The notes beneath the pieces were generated by a model. The model saw nothing but the letters and a program-made list of their open reading frames with translations. It did not search any database and was not told the origin of the DNA. A program made the position numbers and the translations under genes. A DNA stretch of 64,000 nt from Litorivicinus sp. (lineage in GTDB: Bacteria; Pseudomonadota; Gammaproteobacteria; Pseudomonadales; Litorivicinaceae), in assembly GCA_028339155.1 (NCBI GenBank), contig JAOLBK010000009.1, positions 33,374 to 97,373 on the forward strand, in the 5' to 3' direction. Every line of letters begins with the position of its first letter. Position 1 is the first letter of the stretch. Positions 1-9,625 of the stretch are shown one piece after another.

Positions 1-634
1 CCCCCAGCACTTCCGCTAAAACGTTCTAGTTTACTCGCTTTTAGCCTAGCTTACCCAGTCCAGATTACATTGCGAGCACGCCAAGGCAGCATTACTCAAC
101 AGGCCTTTTCATTTACTCACCGACGCTACATTCGTGGCCTTTACTGCATTAGCATTCGTCAACCAATCACTCCATCAAGAGCCGTCCTCACAACCTGCAT
201 TTCACCGATTGATGATTCTTGTTTCGGCACCCTCTTCCATCCACATACTTATCTTCATCGATACGTTATGTATTCATAAACGTGAATCTACCTACCATTT
301 CAATTCATTAAAGCTTTCACAACCGGTAAGGTCGGACAAGCGTAGCGTGCTGCGCTTATCGCAGGATAGAAAGTATCCAGCCAATACCCTGAATCCCGAA
401 CGATCTAAACTTCACTGGAAAATTATAAATAGGCACCCGCATCTATGCTTTGCAAACGGACTATAATTGGCTCCTAGATGAGATCCAAAAAAACTGGAAT
501 CAAGTTTAAGAGATCACCGACCTCCCAAAAAAATCAGCATTTAGTAAAACTCGCAATGACAGCAATTCACACTCGGTGACGCCCCTTATTTTCTCAGATA
601 CACTCCTCATGAAATATCAAAGGACAGATTATTA
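1..634. other. No supported gene; left-edge region upstream of dsbB
   Basis: Frame 1 is open from the window edge to a stop at 277-279, and another frame is open at 134-466. Neither has a ribosome binding site, a recognisable domain or protein-like composition, so I do not call them. The frame open to the left edge could in principle be the tail of a gene outside the window. The last bases before 635 carry AAAGGACAG, the probable ribosome binding site of dsbB. Confidence 0.5.
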
Positions 635-1144
635 ATGTCTCGATTTAGTCCATACTTGGCATTCTTGATAGCGGCCTGCTGCATGAGCTTGCTGTTCATA
701 GCTCTTTACATGGAATGGGTAGACGGCCTAATCCCTTGCGCTCTGTGCTACGCCCAAAGGTTTGCTTTCGTCATCATCGCCGTATGCGCTTGTTTGTATA
801 TGCTGCCTTTTTATACATCGAAGCTTATATTTTCAAGTCTTATGGCGAGTTTTGCCTTGATCGGCATTTGGCTCTCAGGACGTCAATTGTGGCTTCAATC
901 CCTGCCCGAAGATAAAGTCCCAGCTTGTGGTCCTGACATCTATTTCATAATGGAACGCTTGCCATTTTCTGAATCTTTACAATCCATGCTGTTTGGCTCA
1001 GGTAGTTGCGCAGAAGTTCAGTGGACGCTACTTGGCATATCCATTCCCGGATGGACATTCATCTTTTTTTTACTAATTCTAATTGCAAGCGTTTGGTTGA
1101 TGTTGTTTCGCGGGACGCCTCCCTTTCGTCTATTCAAGAAATAA
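635..1144 (+). CDS. dsbB: Disulfide bond formation protein DsbB
   Basis: Inner-membrane quinone reductase that reoxidises periplasmic DsbA and passes the electrons to ubiquinone or menaquinone. The 169-residue protein has four hydrophobic segments. The first periplasmic loop holds the Cys35-Ala-Leu-Cys38 pair in IPCALCYAQR, and the second loop holds Cys98 (ACGPD) and Cys125, the two redox pairs expected of the family. Length is normal. AGGA lies about 10 bases before the ATG. No dsbA is adjacent. The 3' end overlaps the convergent carbonic anhydrase gene by 11 bases. Confidence 0.93.
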   Translation: MSRFSPYLAFLIAACCMSLLFIALYMEWVDGLIPCALCYAQRFAFVIIAVCACLYMLPFYTSKLIFSSLMASFALIGIWLSGRQLWLQSLPEDKVPACGPDIYFIMERLPFSESLQSMLFGSGSCAEVQWTLLGISIPGWTFIFFLLILIASVWLMLFRGTPPFRLFKK

Positions 1145-1739
1145 TCGCGGGCGGCTGATCAAGAACCACTAATTCGCCCGCAGCAAGATCAAACCAAAGC
1201 CCGTGCAACTCTAGAGAACCGTCATTCAATCTCGCCTGAATCCAGGGGAATGTTTTTAAGTTACTAAGTGAGGACAAAACACCAGCTTGTTCAGCTTCCT
1301 TTGAAGATGATTGGCAATGCGGCCTAACAGCTTCTTCAGCGATACTAACCCATGGTCCAATAAACTCTCGAGCGATCACTTCTCCGTTTAGCCCGCGGAC
1401 AAGCGCGTCAATTCCTCCACAATTTGAATGCCCGCACACAACAATTTGACTCACCAACAAATCACGCACAGCGTATTCAATCGCAGAACTAGTGCCATGC
1501 AGCCCACCATCCGGCTGATACGGAGGCACAAGGTTAGCTACATTTCGGACCACAAAAAACTCACCCGGTTCCACATTAAAGAGAATTGCCGGGTCCACAC
1601 GGCTATCAGAGCAAGCCACAAAGAGCGTGTGAGGCTTCTGACCAGACAAAGCAAGTTCGGAGTACAGTGGTGATGCACCATCAAAATAACGCGCACGAAA
1701 GGTGTCAAATCCGTCTAAAAGGGGGGGTAATTTAGGCAC
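1134..1739 (-). CDS. Beta-class carbonic anhydrase
   Basis: Zinc enzyme interconverting CO2 and bicarbonate, 201 residues. The beta-class zinc ligands are visible as Cys43-x-Asp45-x-Arg47 (CSDSR) and His104-x-x-Cys107 (HSNCGG). The length and the VRNVAN and GTSSAIEYAV segments fit the common bacterial Can/CynT branch. It lies downstream of a universal stress protein and a SulP transporter on the same strand, which suggests a role in bicarbonate supply (inference). It converges on dsbB with an 11-base overlap. It is clearly different from the second carbonic anhydrase at 13878-14462. Confidence 0.93.
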   Translation of the reverse strand: MPKLPPLLDGFDTFRARYFDGASPLYSELALSGQKPHTLFVACSDSRVDPAILFNVEPGEFFVVRNVANLVPPYQPDGGLHGTSSAIEYAVRDLLVSQIVVCGHSNCGGIDALVRGLNGEVIAREFIGPWVSIAEEAVRPHCQSSSKEAEQAGVLSSLSNLKTFPWIQARLNDGSLELHGLWFDLAAGELVVLDQPPAIIS

Positions 1740-1846
1740 AGAATCAATCCTTATTGAGCAAATAATTTCGTTGATTTTAAAATCACAAAATTAATACTAG
1801 AAGGTCACGCTTAGTTAGACCAGATACACTGCATCGTCACGTCTTA

Positions 1847-2701
1847 CTACCTCAATAATAATAGCGGAGTCAGAGAGCGCTGCAACATACCCGTCGTCTG
1901 ACTCCCAACAAAAAATTGACGAATCCGAGAGTGCCCATAAGCACCCATGATAGTCAAACCGATTTTTTTTTGGCGCTGGTAATCGACTAAAGTTTCTACC
2001 ACCGAACCTTGCAGCTCAAGCTCAGCCCTCACAATAGAAAATCCGCTCAGTGTCAATTGTTCAACCGATGCATCGTAGGATGCTTTACGCTCCTTGTCAG
2101 CATTCCCAATCATCACCAAATGACAAGTAAGGCCTTCCAGTAATGAACTCCTTACAACCAAGTCCAAGATTTTTTTTGCGGTCTGGCTGCCGTCGAAAGC
2201 CAATACAAATTCTTGGGGTTCTTGGAAATTCTCAGCAACAACGAATACGGGCCTCTGCAACGTTCTAAGTACATGCTCAATATGGCTTCCAATCGCACTT
2301 GGAAAGCCCTCGTGAGCCTCACCGCGGCGACCAATCACGACTGCGCGGGCCACCGGCTCATATTCGATTAAAGTCTCCGTTAGCCCTCCGTGACGCTGAA
2401 TTGCCGAAACCTCAAGACCGAGGCCCTCCGCTCGCCGAGTAACCGCCTCAAGAATCAACTTACCGTGTTGCAACTCTAGTTGCGCACGCTGTGAATCCAG
2501 GTCTATTAACTCGGATAGCAAATCTTCCCGTGCATCAAATCCGATGGTTCCCGACAGGTCACCATTCATTGCAGAATCTGTGTGCTCCAACACGTGAAGA
2601 AAAGTCAATGGCGCATGTATACGCGAAGCCATCCAAACGGCAGCGGCACTGACACTGTCATTGACTCGAGATCCATCAACACAAGCAATAATCTGGTTCA
2701 T
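1847..2701 (-). CDS. Two-domain universal stress protein (UspA family)
   Basis: A 284-residue tandem UspA protein. Domain 1 begins IIACVDGSRVND and ends near PVFVVAE (about residue 155). Domain 2 begins FVLAFDGSQ and ends with a GAYGHSRIRQ...GSQT nucleotide-binding motif and TPLLLLR. Domain 1 has the matching GRRGEAH segment. Tandem Usp proteins are usually cytosolic ATP-binding stress or regulatory proteins. The gene starts 8 bases after the SulP transporter stop on the same strand, so the two are probably co-transcribed; some Usp proteins work with ion transporters (family knowledge), and a regulatory role here is inference. Confidence 0.9.
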   Translation of the reverse strand: MNQIIACVDGSRVNDSVSAAAVWMASRIHAPLTFLHVLEHTDSAMNGDLSGTIGFDAREDLLSELIDLDSQRAQLELQHGKLILEAVTRRAEGLGLEVSAIQRHGGLTETLIEYEPVARAVVIGRRGEAHEGFPSAIGSHIEHVLRTLQRPVFVVAENFQEPQEFVLAFDGSQTAKKILDLVVRSSLLEGLTCHLVMIGNADKERKASYDASVEQLTLSGFSIVRAELELQGSVVETLVDYQRQKKIGLTIMGAYGHSRIRQFFVGSQTTGMLQRSLTPLLLLR

Positions 2702-2709
2702 ACCACCTC

Positions 2710-4224
2710 CTAGTGGGCGTCTAAAATATCGGACACATCTTCTTTGTCATGCACGCCTAATCGATCAACAATAGTTCGACTGGCTTCATTCATTCCAACC
2801 AATATTACCTCGGCGCCTTCTCGACGGAATTTCATAACCACCTTATCAAGCGCAGCGACCGCCGTTAGATCCCAAAAATGGGCATGATTTAGATCGATCG
2901 TGACCATTTCATTCACTTCGCGAAAATCGAAAGACCGCACAAATGCATCTGAGGACGCAAAAAATACCTGACCCACGACTTCGTAATACTGACTGTTAGT
3001 ATCGGGCTTGTGAGAGCGCACCAACATAAATCGTCCGACTTTATTAGCAAAAAATAATGCCGCCAAAAGGACCCCAATAAGAACGCCAATTGCCAAGTTG
3101 TGAGTCAGTACAACCACCACAACAGTGGCAATCATTACAATAGAACTCGATGGTGGGTGATCCTTAATATTCCGAATTGAATCCCAAGAAAAGGTCCCAA
3201 TCGAGACCATGATCATTACAGCGACCAATGCTGCCATCGGAATCACCGAAATGAGGTCACTCAAAAACACTACCATAATGATCAGAAAGAGACCGGCCAC
3301 AAATGTCGACAAACGACCGCGACCGCCTGACTTAACATTAATCACTGATTGCCCGATCATCGCGCAGCCCGCCATTCCACCAAAAAATCCAGCCACTACA
3401 TTTGAGAAGCCCTGGCCACGGCACTCTTTATTTTTGTCGCTCTCTGTGTCGGTAAAATCATCGACAATAGTGGCCGTCATCAATGATTCCAGAAGACCGA
3501 CCACACAAAGTGATAGGGAATACGGAAAAATAATCTTGAGCGTCTCGAAATCAAGAGGAACTTCTGGCCACAAAAAAATTGGCAAAGTATCTGGCAATTC
3601 ACCCAAATCACTGACTGTCCTAACATCCAGATCGGTGATCAGAGAAAGTGCGGTTACAGCAATGATACAGACAAGTGGTGATGGGATATTGCGGCCAATC
3701 TTAGGAATAAGAGGAAATCCATAAATAATTCCAAGACCTAATGCAGTTAATGCATAAACATGCCAACTTACATTTGTAAGCTCGGGCAATTGAGCCAAGA
3801 AAATTAAAATTGCGAGAGCATTTACAAAGCCCGTTACGACTGATCGAGAAACAAAACGCATCAAACTACCTAAGTGAAGGTAGCCCGCCAAAATCTGGAG
3901 AATTCCGGTCAGTACGGTCGCAGCCAAGAGATACTGTAAGCCATGATCTTTAACCAGACTAACCATCAATAGCGCCATCGCACCAGTGGCTGCCGAAATC
4001 ATCCCGGGACGACCCCCAGTGACGGCAATGACCACAGCAATACTGAAGGAGGCATACAAACCAACCTTCGGATCTACACCCGCGATGATAGAGAAAGCAA
4101 TTGCTTCTGGAATCAAGGCAAGTGCAACAACAAGCCCTGACAATAAATCGCCACGAACATTGCCCAACCAGTCTTTGTGAAGTGTATGCAGCACCTTTCT
4201 TCCTTTTAGCTCATTAAGACTCAA
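2710..4224 (-). CDS. SulP family anion permease with C-terminal STAS domain
   Basis: A 504-residue inner-membrane transporter of the SulP/SLC26 family. The N-terminal [15 protein letters not shown] segment is the typical first-helix signature. About 10-14 hydrophobic helices follow, and a cytoplasmic STAS domain runs from about residue 410 ([13 protein letters not shown]...) to the end. SulP members carry sulfate, bicarbonate or dicarboxylates. Grouping with a universal stress protein and a beta-carbonic anhydrase favours bicarbonate, as for BicA-type carriers (inference). No sulfate assimilation genes are adjacent. It is the first gene of the minus-strand unit 4224 to 1134. Confidence 0.9.
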   Translation of the reverse strand: MSLNELKGRKVLHTLHKDWLGNVRGDLLSGLVVALALIPEAIAFSIIAGVDPKVGLYASFSIAVVIAVTGGRPGMISAATGAMALLMVSLVKDHGLQYLLAATVLTGILQILAGYLHLGSLMRFVSRSVVTGFVNALAILIFLAQLPELTNVSWHVYALTALGLGIIYGFPLIPKIGRNIPSPLVCIIAVTALSLITDLDVRTVSDLGELPDTLPIFLWPEVPLDFETLKIIFPYSLSLCVVGLLESLMTATIVDDFTDTESDKNKECRGQGFSNVVAGFFGGMAGCAMIGQSVINVKSGGRGRLSTFVAGLFLIIMVVFLSDLISVIPMAALVAVMIMVSIGTFSWDSIRNIKDHPPSSSIVMIATVVVVVLTHNLAIGVLIGVLLAALFFANKVGRFMLVRSHKPDTNSQYYEVVGQVFFASSDAFVRSFDFREVNEMVTIDLNHAHFWDLTAVAALDKVVMKFRREGAEVILVGMNEASRTIVDRLGVHDKEDVSDILDAH

Positions 4225-4564
4225 GTATTCGCGGGCGGGACACTACACGACAGGACTCGTGGCATCAAACGATGCTGCGAACGCGAACTTACTAGGTGAT
4301 GAGGTCACCATCATCAGCTTCTGTGAATTGATCTCAAAGAAGGCACACTTATTAAACAAAGAATTCAGTTTTGAAGAACCAAGACCCAGTAACACCATGG
4401 GAACAGTCGATTGTCACAAAAAATCACCAAAACATGATCGGATGGAAGACCTCGATCTGTCCACTACATCAGGGCCAGCCCCCAAATAGCGCCTCCTTTT
4501 TTCTGCGGTAAATGGATGGTCACTTGCTCTTCAAAACTAAATAAGTACGCAAAATAGTATTTTA
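4225..4564. other. Intergenic region upstream of the SulP gene
   Basis: 340 bases without a supported gene. A plus-strand frame at 4259-4489 has a charged, low-complexity translation, no ribosome binding site and no family resemblance. The promoter of the SulP-Usp-carbonic anhydrase unit should lie here, but I see no convincing -35/-10 pair. Confidence 0.4.
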
Positions 4565-5410
4565 TCAATCCATCTCGACCGGAAAATCCGCACGAATGGC
4601 CCACTCAGACCAAGACCCATCAAAGAGTTTGGGCGCAGGTAATCCGCAAATTTCAAGCCCAAGAGCTAATACACAAGCAGTAACCCCAGAACCACAAGTA
4701 ACGACTAGCGGCTGCCTATCGACACCTGCAGTCTTAAAAATTTCGGTAAGCGTCTCTTTGGGCAACAAACGCCTTGCTTCTGAATCAAGTAGCATTTTGA
4801 AAGGAATATTCACACTGCCTGGGATGTGTCCAGAACGCATGCCAGGACGGGGCTCTGGCTCCACGCCCTGAAACCGCCCAGCAGATCTAGCATCAAGCAC
4901 CAACACCTGTGATTTAGCGAGATTATCAGACAATCCATCCGCATCAATCACAGCCACCTCACGCACCTGAGATTGAAATGCGTGACTAGACCGACGTAGT
5001 TGCCCCTCGCCAGACTCGGTAGCACCTGATGCCCTAAGCCACACCGGTAACCCACCATCCAAAACCACCACTCGACCGTGTCCAAAGTATCGAAACATCC
5101 ACCAAGCTCTAGCGGCTGAGAATAATCCCACCGAATCGTAAACCACGACCTGATCTTTCTTACCGATGCCTAAATCTTGCATCATGGCATCGAATAATTC
5201 TGCGGATGGCAGCATATGCGGAAGGTTTGAATCTGGATCAGAGATTTTCTCAATATCAAAACGAATCGCGCCAGCTATATGTCGTTCAACAAATTCTAAA
5301 TCGGGGTTTCGATTAGCTGTCGGCAAGTGGTAGGAGGCATCCAGAATCCGCAAATCAGAATCCATCAAATGATCCTTTAGCCAGTCAGAAGACACGATGG
5401 TTTGTGACAT
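4565..5410 (-). CDS. sseA: 3-mercaptopyruvate sulfurtransferase (two rhodanese domains)
   Basis: A 281-residue protein with an inactive N-terminal rhodanese domain and a catalytic C-terminal one. The active loop is Cys239-Gly-Ser-Gly-Val-Thr-Ala; the CG(S/T)GVTA loop separates mercaptopyruvate sulfurtransferases from thiosulfate sulfurtransferases. It transfers sulfur from 3-mercaptopyruvate to thiol acceptors or cyanide in the cytosol. Typical start MSQTIVSSDWL, length as E. coli SseA. It stands alone on the minus strand. Confidence 0.9.
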   Translation of the reverse strand: MSQTIVSSDWLKDHLMDSDLRILDASYHLPTANRNPDLEFVERHIAGAIRFDIEKISDPDSNLPHMLPSAELFDAMMQDLGIGKKDQVVVYDSVGLFSAARAWWMFRYFGHGRVVVLDGGLPVWLRASGATESGEGQLRRSSHAFQSQVREVAVIDADGLSDNLAKSQVLVLDARSAGRFQGVEPEPRPGMRSGHIPGSVNIPFKMLLDSEARRLLPKETLTEIFKTAGVDRQPLVVTCGSGVTACVLALGLEICGLPAPKLFDGSWSEWAIRADFPVEMD

Positions 5411-5620
5411 AAAAGAATCCCTTTATTCAATGTGTGATTAAACATAAAGTGGTTATCATTGGCACCCAAGCATTTCTGCCGGACGACTTAGTCACGAGAA
5501 GCATATGATCAAGAGCCCCGGAAATCTCAGGCATTGTCAAAAGATCTAGTGTGCCAGATTATTGGCCTTGCACTCAGCAAAAAGGCGCGACTTAAAACAG
5601 CACACTCAGACCACTAAAAA

Positions 5621-6304
5621 CTACGACTCGAGTAATAAACGGGAATGATTTTTTAGCCACGCACGCTGAGTTCGCCAATCCGGTTGATATATCTCAACAA
5701 AATGCCAAAACTCCTTAGAATGATTGAAGTGAACTAGGTGGCCAAGTTCATGAGCCACCACATAGTCCAGAACATCATCAGGGGCATGAATCAGTCGCCA
5801 GTTATATGACACGAGCCCACTAGACGAGCAACTCCCCCACCGGGCTCTGTAAGTCCTTACTTTAATTAATCCTGGGGTAACGCCCATTAAAAAAGAAAAG
5901 TCGGATGTCCGTTCAATTAAACGCTCCAAGGCCTGGGCTCGAAGCCAACTTTCGAGCATGCGTCTTACATACACAGGGCCGTTCTGCTTTTGACAACCAA
6001 CTTCGATTCGCGAATCAACTACACGGACACCCTTAATCAAATTGTTCAACATCAAGGAGTACGTCGATCCGCGGAACAACCAAAGGTCACCATCTTTGTA
6101 ACTATGGATTAATGCCTCTGGTTGATTAGCAAGATCACCTAAAGCTTTCTGTATCCATTTCCGCCTTGTTTCGAGTAACTGCCGACAGTCCAAGTCAGTC
6201 GCGCTTTTAGGGCACGTTATTTGAACTTCACCATCAAAAACCTGAATGCCAATCGTTTTTTTTCGATCAGATCGCTTGATTGTCAACCGATACTCTTCAG
6301 ACAC
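5621..6304 (-). CDS. YgjP-like zinc metallopeptidase (WLM/DUF45 family)
   Basis: A 227-residue protein with the HELGH zinc motif (His185, Glu186, His189) followed by a probable third ligand, His195, in HFNHSKEFW, which is characteristic of the YgjP/DUF45 family. The conserved YRARWGSCSSSG and YNWRLIHAP segments precede it. Biochemical function of the family is poorly defined. Cytosolic; no signal peptide. 47 bases separate it from the upstream GFA gene on the same strand, so co-transcription is possible. Confidence 0.88.
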   Translation of the reverse strand: MSEEYRLTIKRSDRKKTIGIQVFDGEVQITCPKSATDLDCRQLLETRRKWIQKALGDLANQPEALIHSYKDGDLWLFRGSTYSLMLNNLIKGVRVVDSRIEVGCQKQNGPVYVRRMLESWLRAQALERLIERTSDFSFLMGVTPGLIKVRTYRARWGSCSSSGLVSYNWRLIHAPDDVLDYVVAHELGHLVHFNHSKEFWHFVEIYQPDWRTQRAWLKNHSRLLLES

Positions 6305-6350
6305 CGTGCTGGCCCCAAAGGCTTAAGAAAACTCGCATCACGATGGCCAA

Positions 6351-6821
6351 TCACTCACCAGCGCTTGGCGGTTCAGCCTTCATTAAGGATGCCCCATCGT
6401 ATGGCATGCTGCCCGGTCCAGCCTCAAGCCAATCCTGATTAGCCAATTTTCCGAGCCAAGAAAATGCAGATTTCCCAAAAATATGTCGATTTGGAATCAA
6501 TTGATGACGTTCCGCCAAAAAACCAGTGCGAATATTAAAAGTCGTCTTATCAATGTCCGCAGCATAAAGATGAGTGCCGCAGTCCCCGCAAAATGCCTGG
6601 ATTCGAGAATTACCGCTATCACCGACCTTCACATACTCCTTAGGGTATCCCTTCATCTGAAAATTATCCGCACTGGCAATTACCACTGCTCGGAATGGAC
6701 CTCCGCCAAATATCTGGCAATCCGAGCAGTGGCATGCCATAACCTTGTCATCAGTGATTTGAGCTGTGACCGAGATCTCGCCGCAATGACAGCTCCCGTG
6801 AATTGTTCTCTTTTCCACCAT
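6351..6821 (-). CDS. GFA family (glutathione-dependent formaldehyde-activating enzyme-like) zinc protein
   Basis: A 156-residue protein of the GFA/CENP-V fold. The zinc cysteines are in SCHCGEI near the N-terminus, CHCSDC near residue 30-35 and CGDCG near 78-81. The founding member condenses glutathione with formaldehyde, but most members have unknown substrates, so only the family is assigned. The start fits GAGCT just before ATGGTGGAA on the minus strand. Upstream of the YgjP-like gene in the same orientation. Confidence 0.88.
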   Translation of the reverse strand: MVEKRTIHGSCHCGEISVTAQITDDKVMACHCSDCQIFGGGPFRAVVIASADNFQMKGYPKEYVKVGDSGNSRIQAFCGDCGTHLYAADIDKTTFNIRTGFLAERHQLIPNRHIFGKSAFSWLGKLANQDWLEAGPGSMPYDGASLMKAEPPSAGE

Positions 6822-7061
6822 TACTAAAGCTCCTTTCTAATTCTATATTCACAAAGGATAAAGCGTATCAGGAAAGGAATCATCCAAAGCTCATAACGAA
6901 AAATACCTCGTTACTATTTAACCAAAGAAAACGGAGATAGACGCATGAATGATCTCTCGAGTTCTTTCCGACGTCCATTATCAACACTTGCCAGTCAAGT
7001 CATGCAGTAATCGACAGAAATCCAATTTAGTCGCTCAAAAAAATACCTCAAAACGAGATCA

Positions 7062-7090
7062 TTTCGCCTTTCAAGGCTCTGGTGTACACT
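7062..7090 (+). promoter_or_regulatory. Possible sigma-70 promoter of tRNA-Gly
   Basis: A -10-like TACACT at 7085-7090 lies 8 bases before the mature tRNA 5' end. A weak -35 candidate (TTTCGC) is about 17 bases further upstream. Position fits a very short leader. The -35 match is poor, so this is tentative. Confidence 0.3.
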
Positions 7091-7098
7091 ACCTAGGC

Positions 7099-7174
7099 GC
7101 GGGAATAGCTCAGTTGGTAGAGCACAAGCTTCCCGAGCTTGGGGTCGCGAGTTCGAATCTCGTTTCCCGCTCCA
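7099..7174 (+). tRNA. tRNA-Gly (anticodon CCC)
   Basis: A complete cloverleaf of 76 bases. Acceptor GCGGGAA pairs with TTCCCGC, discriminator U and encoded CCA follow. The D arm is GCTC/GAGC, the anticodon stem CAAGC/GCTTG with loop TTCCCGA gives anticodon CCC (positions 7132-7134), and the T arm contains GTTCGAATC. It reads GGG codons. Confidence 0.96.
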
Positions 7175-7242
7175 TTTAGCGATCGACCAGAATAGTCAAA
7201 TCGTATTACTGGTCGCCACCGCATACCGGGAGACATCAATTC

Positions 7243-8052
7243 ATGGATCGCAATGACTTCTTCAACGCTCTCTGGGCACGTTATTGCACTGTAGCCGCGC
7301 AGCCGAAGGCAATTAACGCTCAATTTAAAGCGCATGGTGAATCAGTAATTAACGATCATGTAGCGCTGCGCTCATTAGCTGGGACAACATTTGATCTTAA
7401 TGGAATCGGCACACTCTTGGAGAAAATTGGTTATCGACAGTTAGACAGCTATGTATTCCCTGATAAATATCTAGATGCTCGATCCTACTACTGCGTCGAC
7501 AACCCAAATGCACCAAAGATTTTTGTAAGCACACTACGTCGTGGCGTGCTGTCAGACTTGGCGGAAACAATCCTAAATGAACTGGCTAATGCCCTTAATA
7601 ATGCCCCATATCAGCTAAGCACACTGACTCAAGGGGTCTGCTGGACACCCCTATCCTATAGCGTATTTCAAGAGCTAGCAGCCGAAAGCGAATACGCTGC
7701 TTGGCTTTCAGCGTGGGGCTTACAAGCCAATCATTTCACAGTCAGTGTTAATCACTTAAAACACTTCAACAGCCTTACCGAAGTAAATGAATGGATTAAA
7801 TCAGTTGGCTTTCAACTAAATCAGTCGGGTGGAGAGATCAAAGGTAGCAAAGAGGTACTTTTAGCTCAGAGTGCAACACTTGCGGATCGGGTTGATTATT
7901 TATTTGGTTGTGGTCAGACACGGGTTATTCCAAGTTGTTTTTACGAATTTGCTGAGCGTTTTTCAAATGCTGATGGACAACTGTTTCAAGGATTCGTGAC
8001 CGCGAATGCGGACCATATTTTTAGCAGCACACATCTCAAAAAAACAACATAA
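7243..8052 (+). CDS. DUF1338 family protein (2-oxoadipate dioxygenase/decarboxylase HglS-like)
   Basis: A 269-residue protein of the DUF1338 family, a VOC-type non-heme iron fold. The family signature NDHVALRSL contains the likely iron ligand His39, and the C-terminal FYEFAERF holds a candidate Glu ligand. Characterised HglS/YdcJ enzymes turn 2-oxoadipate into 2-hydroxyglutarate in D-lysine breakdown, but they are considerably longer (about 450 residues). This is the short form, so the substrate is uncertain. ATG is preceded by GGGAGA. No lysine catabolism gene is adjacent. Confidence 0.82.
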   Translation: MDRNDFFNALWARYCTVAAQPKAINAQFKAHGESVINDHVALRSLAGTTFDLNGIGTLLEKIGYRQLDSYVFPDKYLDARSYYCVDNPNAPKIFVSTLRRGVLSDLAETILNELANALNNAPYQLSTLTQGVCWTPLSYSVFQELAAESEYAAWLSAWGLQANHFTVSVNHLKHFNSLTEVNEWIKSVGFQLNQSGGEIKGSKEVLLAQSATLADRVDYLFGCGQTRVIPSCFYEFAERFSNADGQLFQGFVTANADHIFSSTHLKKTT

Positions 8053-8134
8053 GGGATTCCAGAATCTTGGGATCGACATTCAGTTCATCCATTTCATCAA
8101 CAGCAATAAAAAAAACCAGCTATTTCTTGGACGA

Positions 8135-8869
8135 TTACTCCGAATTTTGAAGCGCAGAAATCGTTTGATCGAGCGAACACACCGCAGCATATTTGTGATG
8201 CATATCAAATAAGTTCACAGCATGGCTCACCGGATTTTGATCAAATACACAATCCTCAACCACTGTAACTGGATAGCCCAACGAAAACCCATCAACAACA
8301 GATGCCCGAACACATCCACTAGTGCTTTCACCAACGATAACCAAACTATCCACCCCCCCTTCTAAGAGCTGCTCCGGCAAATTCGTTTCAAAAAAAACAC
8401 TCGCCCGAAGCTTCCGGATTAAATTATCTGAACTTTGGTAATCCAGCTCATTAAACAGTTCGTAATCGATCAGCTTTGGTAACTTCCGAGGTTTTCTTGT
8501 GGCATGACCATGAACTTTGGATTGTTCCCATGCTTTGGTTGAGAACCAGATCGGAAAATCTCTTTTTCGGAATTCGGCAATCAATGTGTTAATAAATGGA
8601 ACACTGCGAAAAGCGACCTGACCGCAGGAGGATGGAAATTTCGCAATCAAATCTTCGACACGTCCATCGCCACCTTCGAAGACAAGGTTATACATGTCGA
8701 TCACTAGTAGACCCGGGGTATTCCCGAGGCTTGGGTCAGAATTCTGTTTCCTAGCAATAGTCGAGAACGGATCGCTAATGTATTTATCCCAAACCCTATC
8801 TTGAATAATCACTGCCTTGTAACTCCTCTCCACAAACCATCTCTCAACCACCCATTCATGATCCTGCAT
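8135..8869 (-). CDS. Isochorismatase-like cysteine hydrolase
   Basis: A 244-residue protein of the isochorismatase superfamily. The catalytic Asp is in LLVIDMYN (about residue 56), a Lys lies in WFSTKAWE, and the nucleophile Cys186 is in GESTSGCVRASV, so the Cys-Asp-Lys triad can be seen. The roughly 45-residue N-terminal extension before the core resembles N-carbamoylsarcosine amidase relatives; the substrate is unknown. Tail-to-tail with the DUF1338 gene. Confidence 0.83.
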   Translation of the reverse strand: MQDHEWVVERWFVERSYKAVIIQDRVWDKYISDPFSTIARKQNSDPSLGNTPGLLVIDMYNLVFEGGDGRVEDLIAKFPSSCGQVAFRSVPFINTLIAEFRKRDFPIWFSTKAWEQSKVHGHATRKPRKLPKLIDYELFNELDYQSSDNLIRKLRASVFFETNLPEQLLEGGVDSLVIVGESTSGCVRASVVDGFSLGYPVTVVEDCVFDQNPVSHAVNLFDMHHKYAAVCSLDQTISALQNSE

Positions 8870-8956
8870 CAGCTAAATGTGACACTATTTTCTAGTCATC
8901 AACAATCACGTTCTTGTCTTGGTGTAGACAAGTAGTTGTCTAAAACACGCTCAAGG

Positions 8957-9625
8957 CTATTGACGCCAGGCTGGGAGAGACCAATCCCAAGATATCGCCA
9001 TAATTCGAATGGTTGTGCTGACAAGCAATGCCGCCAACAGGCTAAACGTGGGGGGCAAACCCAGAACCGCAAGAAATTGCACGACCGTCGACCCAATCAC
9101 TGCCACCAAAATATATGGACGATGATCCGAAAATGCTTTAGGCAATTCATTGCAGAAAACGTCTCGTAAAACACCACCAAGGGTGCTGGAAAAAACACCC
9201 ATGAGAATCGCGATAATTGGCGAGTAGCCCTGCTCTATAGCGATCTGAGCTCCGAGCGCACTAAACAATCCTAGACCAACCGCATCGGGTATTTGAATCC
9301 ACTTCTCGGTTAATTCTGCATGCCTAACACTCAACACGAATGAAGCCAACGCGCAAACACCAAGCACTGACCAGATTAGATAATCCTGCTCCACCCAGAA
9401 AAAGGGACGTCGATCAAGGAAGAGATCCCGAAATGTCCCGCCCCCAAAAGCAGCGATCCCTGCGACAAAACAGACGCCAACAATATCCAATCCCTTTCGC
9501 ATGCCTGCGACAACACCAGATAACGCAAATGCCAGTACCGCCATTATTTCAATAGACGCTTGAAACGTTGGGAGAAACGTCGCTTGTTCAACCACCGTAA
9601 TTAAATTCAAGTTTGCACTCCACAC
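8957..9625 (-). CDS. TRIC/UPF0126 family cation channel protein (YicG-like)
   Basis: A 222-residue inner-membrane protein with six to seven helices in two homologous halves. Each half carries the glycine-rich signature, GGGTFRD in the first and GGVLRD in the second, that defines prokaryotic TRIC channels (UPF0126). The family conducts monovalent cations, and some members are linked to glycine uptake. The physiological role here is not shown. Monocistronic on the minus strand. Confidence 0.9.
   Translation of the reverse strand: MWSANLNLITVVEQATFLPTFQASIEIMAVLAFALSGVVAGMRKGLDIVGVCFVAGIAAFGGGTFRDLFLDRRPFFWVEQDYLIWSVLGVCALASFVLSVRHAELTEKWIQIPDAVGLGLFSALGAQIAIEQGYSPIIAILMGVFSSTLGGVLRDVFCNELPKAFSDHRPYILVAVIGSTVVQFLAVLGLPPTFSLLAALLVSTTIRIMAISWDWSLPAWRQ

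Noticed and set aside
134..466. 110-codon plus-strand frame near the left edge
   Set aside because: No ribosome binding site; overlapping frame at 1-279 equally open; translation not protein-like.
4259..4489. 76-codon plus-strand frame upstream of the SulP gene
   Set aside because: No ribosome binding site, no domain, and composition looks non-coding.
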